DNA of 64,000 bases from Bacillus thuringiensis (GCF_001182785.1 NZ_CP012099.1:4214501-4278500), one strand, 5' to 3'. Shown: positions 19,908 to 29,659, numbered from the stretch's first letter. Notes: a model not told the origin generated them from the sequence alone. A program made the numbers and translations.

Positions 19908-21179
19908 CTATATTAATTTCTCTGCTACGTATGAAGCAAATACATCTAACGCTACTTCTTCTTGTTCACCTGTTGCCATATCTTTTAAGTTAATGATGCC
20001 TTTATCTAGCTCATCTTCTCCTAATACAGCTACAAATTTCGCCTTTAGACGATCTGCTGATTTAAATTGTGCTTTCATTTTGCGATCTAAATAATCTTTT
20101 TCAACTGATAACCCAGCTTTACGAAGATCGAACGCAACTTTTGCAGCATGGTCTTTCGCTTTTTCACCAAGCGCTACAACGTAACAATCAATGCTATGTT
20201 CAAGTGGTAATTCAATGTTTTCAGCTTTTAGCGCCATAATTAAACGTTCAATACTCATTGCAAAACCGATACCTGGCATTTCTGGTCCACCGATTTCTTG
20301 TACAAGTCCGTTATAACGGCCACCACCGCTTAATGTAGTGATCGCACCGAAACCTTCTGCCTCACTCATAATTTCAAAAACAGTGTGTTGGTAGTAGTCT
20401 AAACCACGCACTAAGTTCGGATCTTTTTCAAATGGAACATCCATCATCGTTAATAGTTCTTGAACTTTGTCGTAGTATACTGCTGAATCTTCGTTTAAGT
20501 ATTCTGTAATAGATGGTGCTGTTGCCATTAATTCATGGTTACGGTCCTTCTTACAGTCTAAAATTCGAAGTGGGTTCTTTTCTAAGCGAGATTGACAGTC
20601 AGAACAGAATTCGCCGATACGTGGCTCAAAGTGTGCGATTAATGCATCACGGTGTGCTTGACGGCTCGCTGCGTCACCTAAACTGTTTAATACAACTTTA
20701 ATATTTTTCAAGCCCATGCCGCGGTAAAATTCAACAGCAAGTGCAATTACTTCTGCATCAATTGCAGGGTCATTACTGCCGATTGCTTCGATACCGAATT
20801 GTACGAATTGACGATAGCGACCTGCTTGTGGTCTTTCATAACGGAACATTTGACCGATATAGTATAATTTCGTTGGTTGTGTTGCATCACCAAACATTTT
20901 ATTTTCAACGTAAGAACGTACAACAGGTGCAGTACCTTCTGGACGTAATGTTAAACTGCGCTCTCCACGATCTTGGAATGAGTACATTTCTTTTTGTACG
21001 ATATCTGTCGTATCACCAACACCGCGTAAAAATAGCTCAGTGTGCTCAAAAATTGGTGTACGAATTTCTTTATAATTGTAACGACGGCAAATTTCGCGTG
21101 CTTGCCCTTCGATATACTGCCATAACTCAACAGTGCCTGGAAGAATATCTTGCGTTCCGCGTGGGATTTGAATAGACAT
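19908..21179 (-). CDS. hisS: Histidine--tRNA ligase
   Basis: 423 aa class II synthetase: motif 2 [14 protein letters not shown], the histidine-specific [14 protein letters not shown], motif 3 [12 protein letters not shown], and the C-terminal anticodon-binding domain. It charges tRNA-His. ATG 21179 follows GAGGAAC. First gene of the operon, behind a T-box leader. Confidence 0.97.
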   Translation of the reverse strand: MSIQIPRGTQDILPGTVELWQYIEGQAREICRRYNYKEIRTPIFEHTELFLRGVGDTTDIVQKEMYSFQDRGERSLTLRPEGTAPVVRSYVENKMFGDATQPTKLYYIGQMFRYERPQAGRYRQFVQFGIEAIGSNDPAIDAEVIALAVEFYRGMGLKNIKVVLNSLGDAASRQAHRDALIAHFEPRIGEFCSDCQSRLEKNPLRILDCKKDRNHELMATAPSITEYLNEDSAVYYDKVQELLTMMDVPFEKDPNLVRGLDYYQHTVFEIMSEAEGFGAITTLSGGGRYNGLVQEIGGPEMPGIGFAMSIERLIMALKAENIELPLEHSIDCYVVALGEKAKDHAAKVAFDLRKAGLSVEKDYLDRKMKAQFKSADRLKAKFVAVLGEDELDKGIINLKDMATGEQEEVALDVFASYVAEKLI

Positions 21180-21218
21180 ATTCAGTTCCTCCTCAAATTG
21201 TTTTAATCTTAATAAAAA

Positions 21219-21493
21219 TAAAAAAACTCCCGCCTCTACTGTTTAAACAGTAGGGACGAGAGTATTATACCCGTGGTGCCACCCTAATTGAAGCACGTAT
21301 GCTTCCACTTTTTTAATAACGCTTAAATATGCGTTCATCCCTACTAAGCATATATGCCGTTCAAGTTGAAACCTCTAGAGTGTCATTCAATCAGTCATCA
21401 TGCAGAAATGTTTTCAGCCTAAGACATTCCTTCTCTTTCCATGTGTGTCTCATTTACTCTTCTCTATCAACGGTTATATTCATATGTAAATAT
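21219..21493 (-). promoter_or_regulatory. T-box riboswitch leader of hisS-aspS
   Basis: Minus strand: T-box AGGGTGGCACCACGG (21271-21285), then a terminator hairpin (CTCTCGTCCCTACTG...CAGTAGAGGCGGGAG) with a T run. In the upstream Stem I the strand opposite AGAGT reads GACACTCT (GACAC at 21380-21384), which contains both GAC (Asp) and CAC (His) in overlapping frames, matching the two genes of the operon. Confidence 0.9.
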
Positions 21494-21499
21494 AAAATT

Positions 21500-21528
21500 A
21501 CTATACGTTTGTTAAGTAGGATTGTCAA
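21500..21528 (-). promoter_or_regulatory. Sigma-A promoter of hisS-aspS
   Basis: Perfect -35 TTGACA (21523-21528), 17-base spacer, -10 TATAGT (21500-21505). It overlaps the downstream edge of the small gene at 21534. Confidence 0.85.
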
Positions 21529-21533
21529 GTGCT

Positions 21534-21710
21534 CTAAGAACGTTCAATCTGCTTCTTTAAACGCTTTACATCTTGAAGAGAAATCCCAAACTCGGAAGCA
21601 AGCTCCATTGAAGTATTGTTTTGCTCTTTTGAAATAAAATCATGAAAATTCACGTTAAATAGTTGATTTGCACCATTTGTAACAGAATGCCCTTTTTCAT
21701 TCATACGCAT
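21534..21710 (-). CDS. Small helix-turn-helix-like protein (YrzK-like position)
   Basis: 58 aa. The C-terminal half (SMELASEFGISLQDVKRLKKQIE) reads like the two helices of a helix-turn-helix, as in sigma region 4-like small proteins. The start is placed at ATG 21710, eight bases after GAGGG; the longer frame would add seven residues. It lies just upstream of the hisS promoter. Function unknown, and the DNA-binding idea is inference. Confidence 0.65.
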   Translation of the reverse strand: MRMNEKGHSVTNGANQLFNVNFHDFISKEQNNTSMELASEFGISLQDVKRLKKQIERS

Positions 21711-21810
21711 ACGTATATCCCTCACATTCAATATGGATGTTTTACTTTTTATTGTTCCATATTGATGAGAGAGTTATACATAAATGCAGAAGCTATTGAT
21801 TCCAAAGAAA

Positions 21811-21864
21811 GTGAACCTTTAATCCGTGGGAGGCCACTGTCTACAAATAGCGGGATAAATGAAC
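21811..21864. repeat. Copy of a short dispersed motif (GTGAACCTTTAATCCG ... CGGGATAAA)
   Basis: GTGAACCTTTAATCCG at 21811-21826 and CGGGATAAA at 21851-21859 match, in the same order and at similar spacing, the motif at 52657-52711. Related beginnings occur at 35375 and 60330. It lies next to the right end of the IS element. Confidence 0.5.
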
Positions 21865-21883
21865 AAAACATACAACAATGTGT

Positions 21884-21928
21884 CAACTCCCCCACTGGGT
21901 TAAAACGTTTCAGTGAGGGCTTGAGTTA
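21884..21928 (-). other. Right-end hairpin of the IS element; likely 3' end of the TnpB guide RNA scaffold
   Basis: Minus strand: AACTC and GAGTT, then CACTG/CAGTG, pair around a 13-base loop. In IS605 elements such a right-end hairpin is the TnpA recognition site and also the 3' scaffold of the omega RNA. The guide would then be the flanking bases near 21861-21880. The structure is seen; the omega RNA role is inferred from the family. Confidence 0.5.
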
Positions 21929-22158
21929 GAAATCTAGGTCTTTTCAGACAGTTTGACGCTCTAGAATTCATGCCACCTTACGGTAACACCCCAAGTATGT
22001 TTTTGGTTGGTACTGGCAATGAACTATCGTTTTCCCACTTGCACCACCCTTTTGAAAAAGAGCAGTTCTTCCTTATGGAAGAAGCCACCACTCAGATGAA
22101 TCCGGCGTGTGCTACAAGCCCCGACAAGTCGAGTACACATGGATGGTTGACGCACCCA

Positions 22159-23514
22159 CTAAGCTATGCGCGAAGCAACAGCCTTACGTTTTTGCACTTC
22201 TAATAGAATCGGCGTTTTCACTTTGAGATTGTCATCCAATTCTACAACCTTTGATTTTTGCAATGTATTCAATGCACCATTAATATCAGCATGGATACAC
22301 GTTCCTGCTTTACTTTGGTACAGACCACGAGTGATTCGTTTGCCACTAAAGAGATAATGCGTCCTATCTTCCTTAGACCAAACAGGAACCGGATCCTTAT
22401 TAAGAAAACTAGCTTTTGAAGTATAGCTTTCTTCTTGTTTTAAAAATCGTATACCTTCTTTTATACATTTATTCTCAATCGCTGCAATCAATTTATGAAA
22501 TGGGATTTGCACAAATGTTTGATTATTCTTTTTTCCCATATCAGATTTTTGTTTCCAACCAGCGTTATACCCTACGACAACCGTATCTATGTTACATGCT
22601 TTCACTTTTTTAAACAACAGGCCTACAGTTTGTGAAATGTAACCATTTATTTGTCGTTCTCGTTTATGCCAAAGTGCAGCCATTCTATTCGTTACAACAC
22701 GTTTTGAAAGTCCATTTTCTATATTTTTCAGTTGCAGATTACGCATCATTTTGTTGAAGTATTGGTTAATGGATTTTAGTTTTTTTCCATCAATTAAAAA
22801 TGCATCACCTGTATTGGTTGCGCAACTTACTAATCTGTCTACACCTAAATCGCAACTCAAAGCGCTACTAGTAGTCGTGGATGGTTTCTTCATTTGAGAA
22901 ACGTGCATTTCATATGTGTAATGCACCTCAAAGAACCGACCTTTTTGCTTCGGTACAATTTCAATGTAGGAGATTTTTTTATTTCTTAAGTTTTTAGGCA
23001 TACGTATTTTAATGGAACCGAATTTTTTTCTGAATGCAACATTCATCGGAATCATCCAATACCCGTTATTATCCACTTTTGGAACTTGATAGATCTCAAT
23101 AATTCGTTTGTCAGTTGAACGAGAATAATTCGGAAACTTAGGACGACCTGCGAAGGTTTCTTGTTTTCTCTTCCACTGTTCCAATGCTTTAAAAAAGCTT
23201 TTTACTTCTGCATATAAGGCTCTACGAATGGCCTGAACAGAGTTTGATTGAATGCCCGAGTAATTCATATCAGCTTGCATGGCAGTATCCACTTCTTTTA
23301 CAGTAGCCATTTTATTATGGTTCAAATAACTTTGTTTCATTGTGTACAATCCAACATTTCGCAATGCTTTTGAACTATGTGACATGCGTTGCAGTAAGCG
23401 GAATTCTTTAGCTGTGAGGCAAGCCCGTCCGATATTCTGTTTTTGCGTGAATCGTTGCATGGTTTCTCTTTTCTTTTGTTTTCGTAATACTTTCACTGCT
23501 TTCTTTCTAGCCAT
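22159..23514 (-). CDS. tnpB: TnpB-type RNA-guided nuclease (IS605 OrfB), without zinc ribbon
   Basis: 451 aa from ATG 23514, which follows AAAGGTGGTG; the longest frame begins 10 codons earlier without a ribosome binding site. RuvC-like residues are visible: D in CDLGVDRLVS (about 222), E in FLKQEESYTSKAS (about 361) and D in HADINGALN (about 410). The usual four-cysteine zinc ribbon between the last two is absent, replaced by a KDPVPVW...FSGKRITRGLY segment; this is a known TnpB branch. The frame is intact and all three acidic residues remain, so nuclease activity is possible. The start overlaps the tnpA remnant stop. Confidence 0.85.
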   Translation of the reverse strand: MARKKAVKVLRKQKKRETMQRFTQKQNIGRACLTAKEFRLLQRMSHSSKALRNVGLYTMKQSYLNHNKMATVKEVDTAMQADMNYSGIQSNSVQAIRRALYAEVKSFFKALEQWKRKQETFAGRPKFPNYSRSTDKRIIEIYQVPKVDNNGYWMIPMNVAFRKKFGSIKIRMPKNLRNKKISYIEIVPKQKGRFFEVHYTYEMHVSQMKKPSTTTSSALSCDLGVDRLVSCATNTGDAFLIDGKKLKSINQYFNKMMRNLQLKNIENGLSKRVVTNRMAALWHKRERQINGYISQTVGLLFKKVKACNIDTVVVGYNAGWKQKSDMGKKNNQTFVQIPFHKLIAAIENKCIKEGIRFLKQEESYTSKASFLNKDPVPVWSKEDRTHYLFSGKRITRGLYQSKAGTCIHADINGALNTLQKSKVVELDDNLKVKTPILLEVQKRKAVASRIA

Positions 23515-23662
23515 TGTTTTCACCACCTTTCTTAGAGAGTTCATTAAAATTATTCATTACTTTTGACAAATCAATATTTGGAATGAAACGGAACAAAATA
23601 TGAACATGTTCTTCATCGAAATTTCTTTTAGCTCAAGTAATCGAATAATGATTATTATCCAA
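23507..23662 (-). pseudogene. tnpA remnant (IS200/IS605 Y1 transposase)
   Basis: After a possible TTG start (DNNHYSIT, then a stop) a second frame reads FDEEHVHILFRFIPNIDLSKV and ends GGENNG, overlapping the tnpB start. HVH is the HUH metal motif of Y1 transposases, and PNIDLSKVMNN resembles the part after it. About two thirds of the protein, including the catalytic tyrosine, is missing, and the two pieces are out of frame. The element should not move without help from another TnpA. Confidence 0.6.
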
Positions 23663-23667
23663 TTTCG

Positions 23668-23720
23668 TTGTCTTACGATATATTCCCTCCTTATCTACAA
23701 CAGATTATATCGTAAGACAA
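23668..23720. repeat. 15-bp perfect inverted repeat upstream of the tnpA remnant
   Basis: TTGTCTTACGATATA (23668-23682) and its exact complement (23706-23720) flank a 23-base loop. On the minus strand the loop holds an AAGGAGGGA ribosome binding site, and the arm near 23704-23709 includes TATAAT. It may be an operator or attenuator of the transposase gene. Confidence 0.65.
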
Positions 23721-23789
23721 AAAGAAACAAACATTCGCCATCAAAAAATTGTTATGAACGAAACAAAAAGGGTTCAACCTACCTTCTCA

Positions 23790-23858
23790 CGGCAATTCAT
23801 CTTCACCTGAATTGTTAGGCTTCACCCGTAACACAAATCAGATGAAGATGAATTGCCG
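23790..23858. repeat. 21-bp inverted repeat (one mismatch) between the IS and dtd
   Basis: The 16-base arms CGGCAATTCATCTTCA (23790-23805) and TGAAGATGAATTGCCG (23843-23858) are exact complements; after one mismatch CTGA/TCAG extend the stem. It lies just outside the dtd terminator. It may be the left end of the IS, or a separate small inverted-repeat element. Confidence 0.7.
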
Positions 23859-23865
23859 AAATGTA

Positions 23866-23901
23866 TAAAAAAGAGAGGATTATATAATCCTCTCTTTTTT
23901 T
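23866..23901 (-). terminator. Terminator of relA-dtd
   Basis: A 24-base perfect palindrome (AGAGAGGATTAT and complement, 23872-23895) has T runs on the minus-strand side, 8 bases past the dtd stop. Confidence 0.9.
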
Positions 23902-23908
23902 ATCAACA

Positions 23909-24349
23909 CTATTTACTTTCTACAATTAAGGTCACCGGACCATCATTGATTAAAGAAACGTCCATCATTGCTCCGAACTTCCCTGTTTCCACATGCAATC
24001 CTTGTTTGCGAACTTCTTCATTAAAGAAATCGTATAAATGCTCTGCATAGTCAGGTTTCGCAGCATCCATAAAGTTTGGACGTCTTCCCTTGCGACAATC
24101 TCCGTATAATGTAAATTGCGAAATAGATAGAACTTGTCCTTCTACATCAAGTACAGAATGATTCATCTTTCCGCTCTCATCTTCAAAAATACGTAAGTTC
24201 GCAATTTTTTCTGCAATGTAAGTTGCATCTTTTTCTGTATCTTCGTGCGTAATGCCAACTAGCAATGTTAGACCGAACGGAATTTGCCCTACAATCTCAC
24301 CATTTACTGTGACAGACGCTTCCTTTGATCGTTGTAAAACAACTCTCAT
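23909..24349 (-). CDS. dtd: D-aminoacyl-tRNA deacylase
   Basis: 146 aa, usual length. Family signatures: [18 protein letters not shown] with the SQFTLY active-site motif, and VTLIVES at the C-terminus with the family GP/NDGPVT motif before it. It frees tRNA from D-amino acids. It starts 16 bases after the relA stop, the conserved relA-dtd pair of bacilli. Confidence 0.96.
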   Translation of the reverse strand: MRVVLQRSKEASVTVNGEIVGQIPFGLTLLVGITHEDTEKDATYIAEKIANLRIFEDESGKMNHSVLDVEGQVLSISQFTLYGDCRKGRRPNFMDAAKPDYAEHLYDFFNEEVRKQGLHVETGKFGAMMDVSLINDGPVTLIVESK

Positions 24350-24365
24350 CTTTCTACACTCCCTA

Positions 24366-26549
24366 TTAATGCATCATGCGTCGTACTGCATAAATTTCTG
24401 GAACGCGTTTAATGCGTTCTACTACTTTTTTCAAGTGTTGTAAGTTACGAATCGAGATTGACATATTAATTGTTGCCATCTTATTACGGTCACTTCTACC
24501 AGAAACAGCTGAAATGTACGTTTTCGTCTCTGTAACAGCTTGCAGTACTTCATTTAATAAACCACGGCGATCGTAACCTGAAATTTCAATATCAACGTTA
24601 TACTCAATTTCTTTTTCAGGGCTACCTTCCCACTCTACTTCTAATAATCGTTCTACAGCTTCTTCTGTATGAACATTTACACAATCACGGCGGTGAATCG
24701 ATACACCTCGGCCTTTCGTAATATACCCAACGATATCATCGCCCGGAACTGGGTTACAGCATTTCGATAAACGAATTAATAAATTATCAGCACCGCTTAC
24801 CTTTACACCAGAATCCCATTTTCGAATTTTCATCGGTTTACGAACTTCTTTAACTTCAACAATTTCTTCTTCTTCGCGTTGTTTGCGGAACTTGTCCGTT
24901 AGTCGCGTAACAATTTGCGAAGCTGTAATTCCGCTATACCCAACTGCTGCAAACATATCTTCTTCATTTGCAAAGTTAAATTTCTCAGCGACGCGTTTTA
25001 AGTTATCAGGCGCTAATACTTCTTTCATCTCATACTCTAGACCACGTACTTCCTTTTCAACAAGTTCACGGCCTTTTTCAATATTTTCGTCTCTACGTTG
25101 TTTCTTAAAGAATTGACGAATTTTATTTTTCGCATGAGATGTTTGAGCAAGTTTTACCCAATCTTGACTTGGGCCATATGAATGTTTCGACGTTAAAATT
25201 TCAATAATGTCGCCTGTTTTTAATTTATAATCCAGCGTCACCATTTTACCGTTTACTTTTGCACCAATTGTTTTATTCCCAATTTCCGAATGGACACGAT
25301 ACGAGAAATCAATCGGAACCGATCCAAGTGGTAATTCCATTACATCGCCTTTCGGTGTAAAGACGAATACCATGTCAGAGAATAAATCAATTTTTAATGA
25401 CTCCATAAATTCCTCTGCATTAGAAGCTTCATTTTGCCATTCTAATATTTGACGGAACCATGTGAGTTTCTTCTCTAATGTACCTGTTGTTTCTGCTGTT
25501 TTTCCTTCTTTGTACGCCCAGTGTGCCGCGATCCCGAATTCTGCAATTTCGTGCATTTCTTTCGTACGAATTTGCACTTCAAGTGGATCACCTTTCGGTC
25601 CAATTACAGTCGTATGAAGAGATTGATATAGATTTGCTTTTGGCATTGCAATATAATCTTTAAAACGACCTGGCATCGGCTTCCAGCACGTATGAATAAT
25701 TCCAAGCACCGCATAACAATCTTTAATACTATTTACAACGACACGTACAGCTAATAAATCGTAAATTTCATTGAACTGCTTATTTTGCAGTGCCATTTTA
25801 CGATAAATACTATAAATATGTTTCGGTCTTCCAGAAATCTCAGGTTGAATTGCAACTTCTTTTAATTTCTCACGAATACCAGTCATTACTTCGTCTAAGT
25901 ATTCTTCACGTTCTGCACGTTTACGCTTCATTAAATTTACAATACGGTAATATTGCTGTGGATTTAAATAGCGAAGTGACGTATCCTCTAGCTCCCATTT
26001 AATAGTACTAATTCCGAGTCTATGTGCTAAAGGTGCAAAGATTTCTAACGTTTCATTCGCAATGCGACGCTGCTTCTCTTGAGGCAAATGTTTCAATGTA
26101 CGCATGTTATGAAGACGATCAGCTAGTTTAATTAAAATAACTCGAATATCTTGAGCCATTGCAATAAACATTTTGCGATGGTTTTCGGCTTGTTGTTGTT
26201 CATGAGATTTATATTTAATCTTCCCAAGCTTTGTAACACCATCAACAAGCATAGCAATTTCTTTGTTAAATTCCCGTTCAATATCTTCTAACGTAATCTC
26301 TGTATCTTCCACTACATCATGTAAGAAACCTGCTGATACCGTAGCTGGATCCATGTGTAAATCAACTAAAATACCTGCAACTTGAATCGGATGAATAATA
26401 TACGGTTCACCCGATTTTCTATATTGTTCGCTATGTGCATCACGTGCATATTCATAGGCACGTGCCACTAGCTCAATATCTTCATCCGCTAAATATTGAC
26501 TTGCTTTCTCGAGTACCTGTTCAGCTGTTAGTACCTGCTCATTTGCCAT
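24366..26549 (-). CDS. relA: Bifunctional (p)ppGpp synthetase/hydrolase RelA/Rsh
   Basis: 727 aa, full-length long RSH enzyme: HD hydrolase domain ([10 protein letters not shown], about 73-82), synthetase domain (YQSLHTTV), TGS domain ([12 protein letters not shown]), zinc-finger-like region ([11 protein letters not shown]) and C-terminal ACT domain. It makes and degrades (p)ppGpp in the stringent response. The HD residues are present, so hydrolase function is expected. ATG 26549 follows AAAGGTGATTCG. Confidence 0.97.
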   Translation of the reverse strand: MANEQVLTAEQVLEKASQYLADEDIELVARAYEYARDAHSEQYRKSGEPYIIHPIQVAGILVDLHMDPATVSAGFLHDVVEDTEITLEDIEREFNKEIAMLVDGVTKLGKIKYKSHEQQQAENHRKMFIAMAQDIRVILIKLADRLHNMRTLKHLPQEKQRRIANETLEIFAPLAHRLGISTIKWELEDTSLRYLNPQQYYRIVNLMKRKRAEREEYLDEVMTGIREKLKEVAIQPEISGRPKHIYSIYRKMALQNKQFNEIYDLLAVRVVVNSIKDCYAVLGIIHTCWKPMPGRFKDYIAMPKANLYQSLHTTVIGPKGDPLEVQIRTKEMHEIAEFGIAAHWAYKEGKTAETTGTLEKKLTWFRQILEWQNEASNAEEFMESLKIDLFSDMVFVFTPKGDVMELPLGSVPIDFSYRVHSEIGNKTIGAKVNGKMVTLDYKLKTGDIIEILTSKHSYGPSQDWVKLAQTSHAKNKIRQFFKKQRRDENIEKGRELVEKEVRGLEYEMKEVLAPDNLKRVAEKFNFANEEDMFAAVGYSGITASQIVTRLTDKFRKQREEEEIVEVKEVRKPMKIRKWDSGVKVSGADNLLIRLSKCCNPVPGDDIVGYITKGRGVSIHRRDCVNVHTEEAVERLLEVEWEGSPEKEIEYNVDIEISGYDRRGLLNEVLQAVTETKTYISAVSGRSDRNKMATINMSISIRNLQHLKKVVERIKRVPEIYAVRRMMH

Positions 26550-26689
26550 CGAATCACCTTTTATTGAAAATTGACTTTATCTTTATTTAATAGAATAAAT
26601 TATATTCTATCATTATAACCCAATGATTGTGAATTGTGAAAAGGAAAAGATTTTACTGACATTTCACCATGATTTTTTGTTCAATTATA

Positions 26690-26733
26690 CAAAAGTACCC
26701 GCTCCTCTCCAAGAGATTCACGGGTACTTTTTA
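26690..26733 (-). terminator. Terminator of apt
   Basis: AAAAAGTACCCG and CGGGTACTTTT pair on the minus strand about 30 bases after the apt stop. The loop is 20 bases, and the T run is short. Confidence 0.75.
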
Positions 26734-26759
26734 TCACCGTAGTTTTACCTATATAGTGA

Positions 26760-27272
26760 TTAGTATTTTTCTAATACTAATACATCGTAACCATCTAACA
26801 TTTTACGACCATCTAAGTAAGTAAGCTCTACTAAGAATGCAATCCCTGCTACAACTCCGCCTAGCTCTTCAACTAACTTAATTGTCGCTTCGATTGTTCC
26901 ACCTGTAGCTAATAGATCATCTGTAATTAATACGCGTTGACCTGGCTTAATTGCATCTTTATGGATTGTTAAAACATCCGTTCCATATTCTTTACCGTAA
27001 TCAACTGTAATTACTTCACGTGGTAATTTTCCTAATTTACGAACTGGCGCAAATCCTACCTCCAACGCATAAGAAACTGGGCAACCGATAATGAAACCAC
27101 GAGCTTCTGGTCCTACTACAACATCGATATCTCTTTCTTTTGCGTACTCAACGATTGCATCTGTTGCTGCTTTGTATGCTTTACCGTCATTCATTAAAGG
27201 TGTAATGTCTTTAAACACAATACCTTCTTTCGGATAATCCGGTACAATTGCGATATGTTGCTTGAAATCCAT
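26760..27272 (-). CDS. apt: Adenine phosphoribosyltransferase
   Basis: 170 aa. PRPP-binding motif [13 protein letters not shown] (about 119-131) and the adenine-specific [11 protein letters not shown]. It salvages adenine to AMP. It follows recJ by about 50 bases; this gap holds a weak hairpin (about 27299-27320, TTTGTA/TACAAA) but no clear promoter, so it may be read from recJ. Confidence 0.97.
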   Translation of the reverse strand: MDFKQHIAIVPDYPKEGIVFKDITPLMNDGKAYKAATDAIVEYAKERDIDVVVGPEARGFIIGCPVSYALEVGFAPVRKLGKLPREVITVDYGKEYGTDVLTIHKDAIKPGQRVLITDDLLATGGTIEATIKLVEELGGVVAGIAFLVELTYLDGRKMLDGYDVLVLEKY

Positions 27273-27319
27273 ATTTCTGAATCCTCCTCAGATCTAAAAG
27301 GTTTGTAAATACAAATCCT

Positions 27320-29659
27320 TTACCCTAACTGTTCTACTTCTTTATGATTACGAATCGTTTCAAACCATGTATATAGTTGCTGATATGTGCTATAAACCAA
27401 TTCTTTTTCTAATTGTAAGTGGTTCATTTTCTCACGATATGTGTTCGATTCAATTAAATCACGCTTTTGTTTTTTGTCTGCCATAAAAATGACGCCATCT
27501 TTTATTGTAACAAATTCTAACTCAAAAAACACCTGTGTCATGAAATTTACTGTATCTTTTGACCAGCCTTTATGGCGACATAGTTGTTCTCCATATTGTC
27601 TTAAAGAAAATGGTGTTTTTTGGCTTAAGAAAGAATAGTACCATTTAAAGTGTTCTCTCGTAGGAACTGTACTAAATAGATGGTTATTTTCTTGATAAAA
27701 CAGTGTATAAATTCGCGCTGGGAATCCTACTTTAAATAACTCACGTAATTCATCTGTTCCGCTTGGCAAATCGAGTAACACGATGTATTGATCATCCAAA
27801 TGCGTTACTTCTGACGCATGCATAAGCTTTTCTTTATAGTCCTCTAAAGAAAATTTATTCAATACCTCTTCAGAAAAATACACCATTGTTATTTTTTCTT
27901 TCGGAAGTTCTGCTAAATTTGCTTCTGCATTACGCATACTACGCCAATCAAATAATTGCCACGCCTCTACAGCAATATCTTGTACCATTAATTGTGGCTT
28001 CTTAAAATTGTTCCATTCATTGATGGATGCTTCTCCTATTACAGATACTTTTGCAACTGGAGAGATTTCTTTCGCATATGCACCAAAACCAAATCCAATT
28101 GTATCCAGTGTTGCTTGTCCATCACGAAGAGCCATTTTTAAATGAGAGCCATCTGATCCGATTGCGCGAATACTTTCTAACTCTGCATCTTTCACTGCAA
28201 TACGTGGTTTCGGATTTCCAACACCAAATGGTGCTAACTTCTGCATATCTTCAATTGCCGCTAGCGTTACATCCTCCACTTTACAAAAAACATCAACTGC
28301 TGTAATTGGAATAAAATCTTCTTCTGTTAAAATTGCATCTGCTTGTTCATTTAAGCGACGGCGTAATTCATCTACATCATTCATATGTAGCGTCATCCCA
28401 GCTGCCATCGGATGCCCTCCGAAGTGTGGCAATAACTCTCTACAATCTGATAAATTTGCAAACAAATCAAATCCTGCAATACTACGCGCTGAGCCTTTTG
28501 CTGTTTCTTTTATAGGATCAATGCATAATACAATAGTCGGACGATAAAAACGTTCAACTAATTTAGAAGCGACAATCCCAATTACACCTGGATTCCAACC
28601 TTCTTTTGCAAGTACTAATACTTTGTTTTCTTCTGGCGGAAAGTTATTTTCAACTTCAGCGATAGCCTCTTCGGTAATTTGCTTTACAATATCTTTTCGC
28701 AGTTTGTTCAGCTCATCAATTTCTTCGGCCAACTCTTTCGCTTCCTCAGGATCATCTGATAATAAAAGGTGTACAGCCGGCGTTGCATCTTCTAAACGCC
28801 CGACCGCATTAATACGCGGTGCAATTGAGAAGCCAATACTCTCTTCTGTAATTTCACTTTGCGAAACGTTAGCAACTTTAAACAATGCCTTCAAACCAAT
28901 ATTTTTCGTCATACGCATATGTTTTAAACCGCGTTTCACTAGCAACCTATTTTCACCATGAAGTGACACTAAATCGGCTACTGTACCGATTACTGCAATT
29001 TCTAATAAATGTTCTGGTACACGGCCTAATAGTGCATGCGCAACTTTAAACGCAACACCTACACCAGCTAAATAGTGAAACGGATATACACCGCCATCTA
29101 ATTTCGGATGTATAATCGCAAGTGCTTCTGGCAATTCTGGCGGTGGCTCATGGTGATCTGTAATAATTAGATCTATTCCAAGCTCTTTCGCTACATTCGC
29201 TTCATGTACTGCTGCGATGCCAGTGTCGACAGTAATAATCAGTGAGAACCCTGCGCTATGCGCCCAACGAAACGCTTCTTCGTTCGGTCCATACCCTTCT
29301 GTAAAACGATTTGGAATGTAAAATTCTACTTCTGCACCTAATTCTTGAAGAGCAAGATATAAAACCGTCGTACTACTTACTCCGTCCGCATCGTAATCAC
29401 CAAATATTAATATTTGCTCTCCATTTTGAATCGCCTTATTTACACGTTCTACCGTTCTATCCATTCCTTCTAATAAAAATGGATCATGAAATTCTTGATT
29501 TTCTGTATTTAAAAAATCTAAAATCTTATCTTCTGTATCTAGTCCTCTACCGAGGAATAATGAAACGACAAGTGGCGATAACTGTAATTTACTTGCTAAT
29601 TCACTCACTCGCTCTTCATTATATTCTTTTTCTTTCCAACGCGTCTTCGGTTGTAACAC
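27320..29659 (-). CDS. recJ: Single-stranded-DNA exonuclease RecJ
   Basis: 779 aa. DHH motifs: IFGDYDADGVSS, VDTGIAAVHE, ITDHHEPP; DHHA1 motif GGHPMAAGM; and a long C-terminal bacillus-type extension. It degrades single-stranded DNA 5'-3' in recombination and mismatch repair. The start is set at GTG 29659 behind AGGGGTGA; the longer frame (17 more codons) lies largely over the promoter. No cofactor residue is missing. Confidence 0.95.
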   Translation of the reverse strand: MLQPKTRWKEKEYNEERVSELASKLQLSPLVVSLFLGRGLDTEDKILDFLNTENQEFHDPFLLEGMDRTVERVNKAIQNGEQILIFGDYDADGVSSTTVLYLALQELGAEVEFYIPNRFTEGYGPNEEAFRWAHSAGFSLIITVDTGIAAVHEANVAKELGIDLIITDHHEPPPELPEALAIIHPKLDGGVYPFHYLAGVGVAFKVAHALLGRVPEHLLEIAVIGTVADLVSLHGENRLLVKRGLKHMRMTKNIGLKALFKVANVSQSEITEESIGFSIAPRINAVGRLEDATPAVHLLLSDDPEEAKELAEEIDELNKLRKDIVKQITEEAIAEVENNFPPEENKVLVLAKEGWNPGVIGIVASKLVERFYRPTIVLCIDPIKETAKGSARSIAGFDLFANLSDCRELLPHFGGHPMAAGMTLHMNDVDELRRRLNEQADAILTEEDFIPITAVDVFCKVEDVTLAAIEDMQKLAPFGVGNPKPRIAVKDAELESIRAIGSDGSHLKMALRDGQATLDTIGFGFGAYAKEISPVAKVSVIGEASINEWNNFKKPQLMVQDIAVEAWQLFDWRSMRNAEANLAELPKEKITMVYFSEEVLNKFSLEDYKEKLMHASEVTHLDDQYIVLLDLPSGTDELRELFKVGFPARIYTLFYQENNHLFSTVPTREHFKWYYSFLSQKTPFSLRQYGEQLCRHKGWSKDTVNFMTQVFFELEFVTIKDGVIFMADKKQKRDLIESNTYREKMNHLQLEKELVYSTYQQLYTWFETIRNHKEVEQLG

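Larger units (their letters stand above)
21880..23865 (-). mobile_element. IS200/IS605-type element, decayed (tnpA remnant, tnpB)
   Basis: The element holds a remnant tnpA (23507-23662), tnpB (22169-23514 with its stop nearer 22159) and about 280 bases of non-coding right end. Its right border is placed at a hairpin (CACTG/CAGTG with AACTC/GAGTT below) at 21884-21928. The left border is uncertain; strong inverted repeats lie at 23668-23720 and 23790-23858. It sits between the small HTH gene and dtd. No direct target duplication is expected for this family. Confidence 0.7.

Noticed and set aside
27299..27325. Attenuator between recJ and apt
   Set aside because: A short hairpin (TTTGTA/TACAAA with CCTT/AAGG) overlaps the recJ stop, but its T run is too short and no alternative pairing was found.
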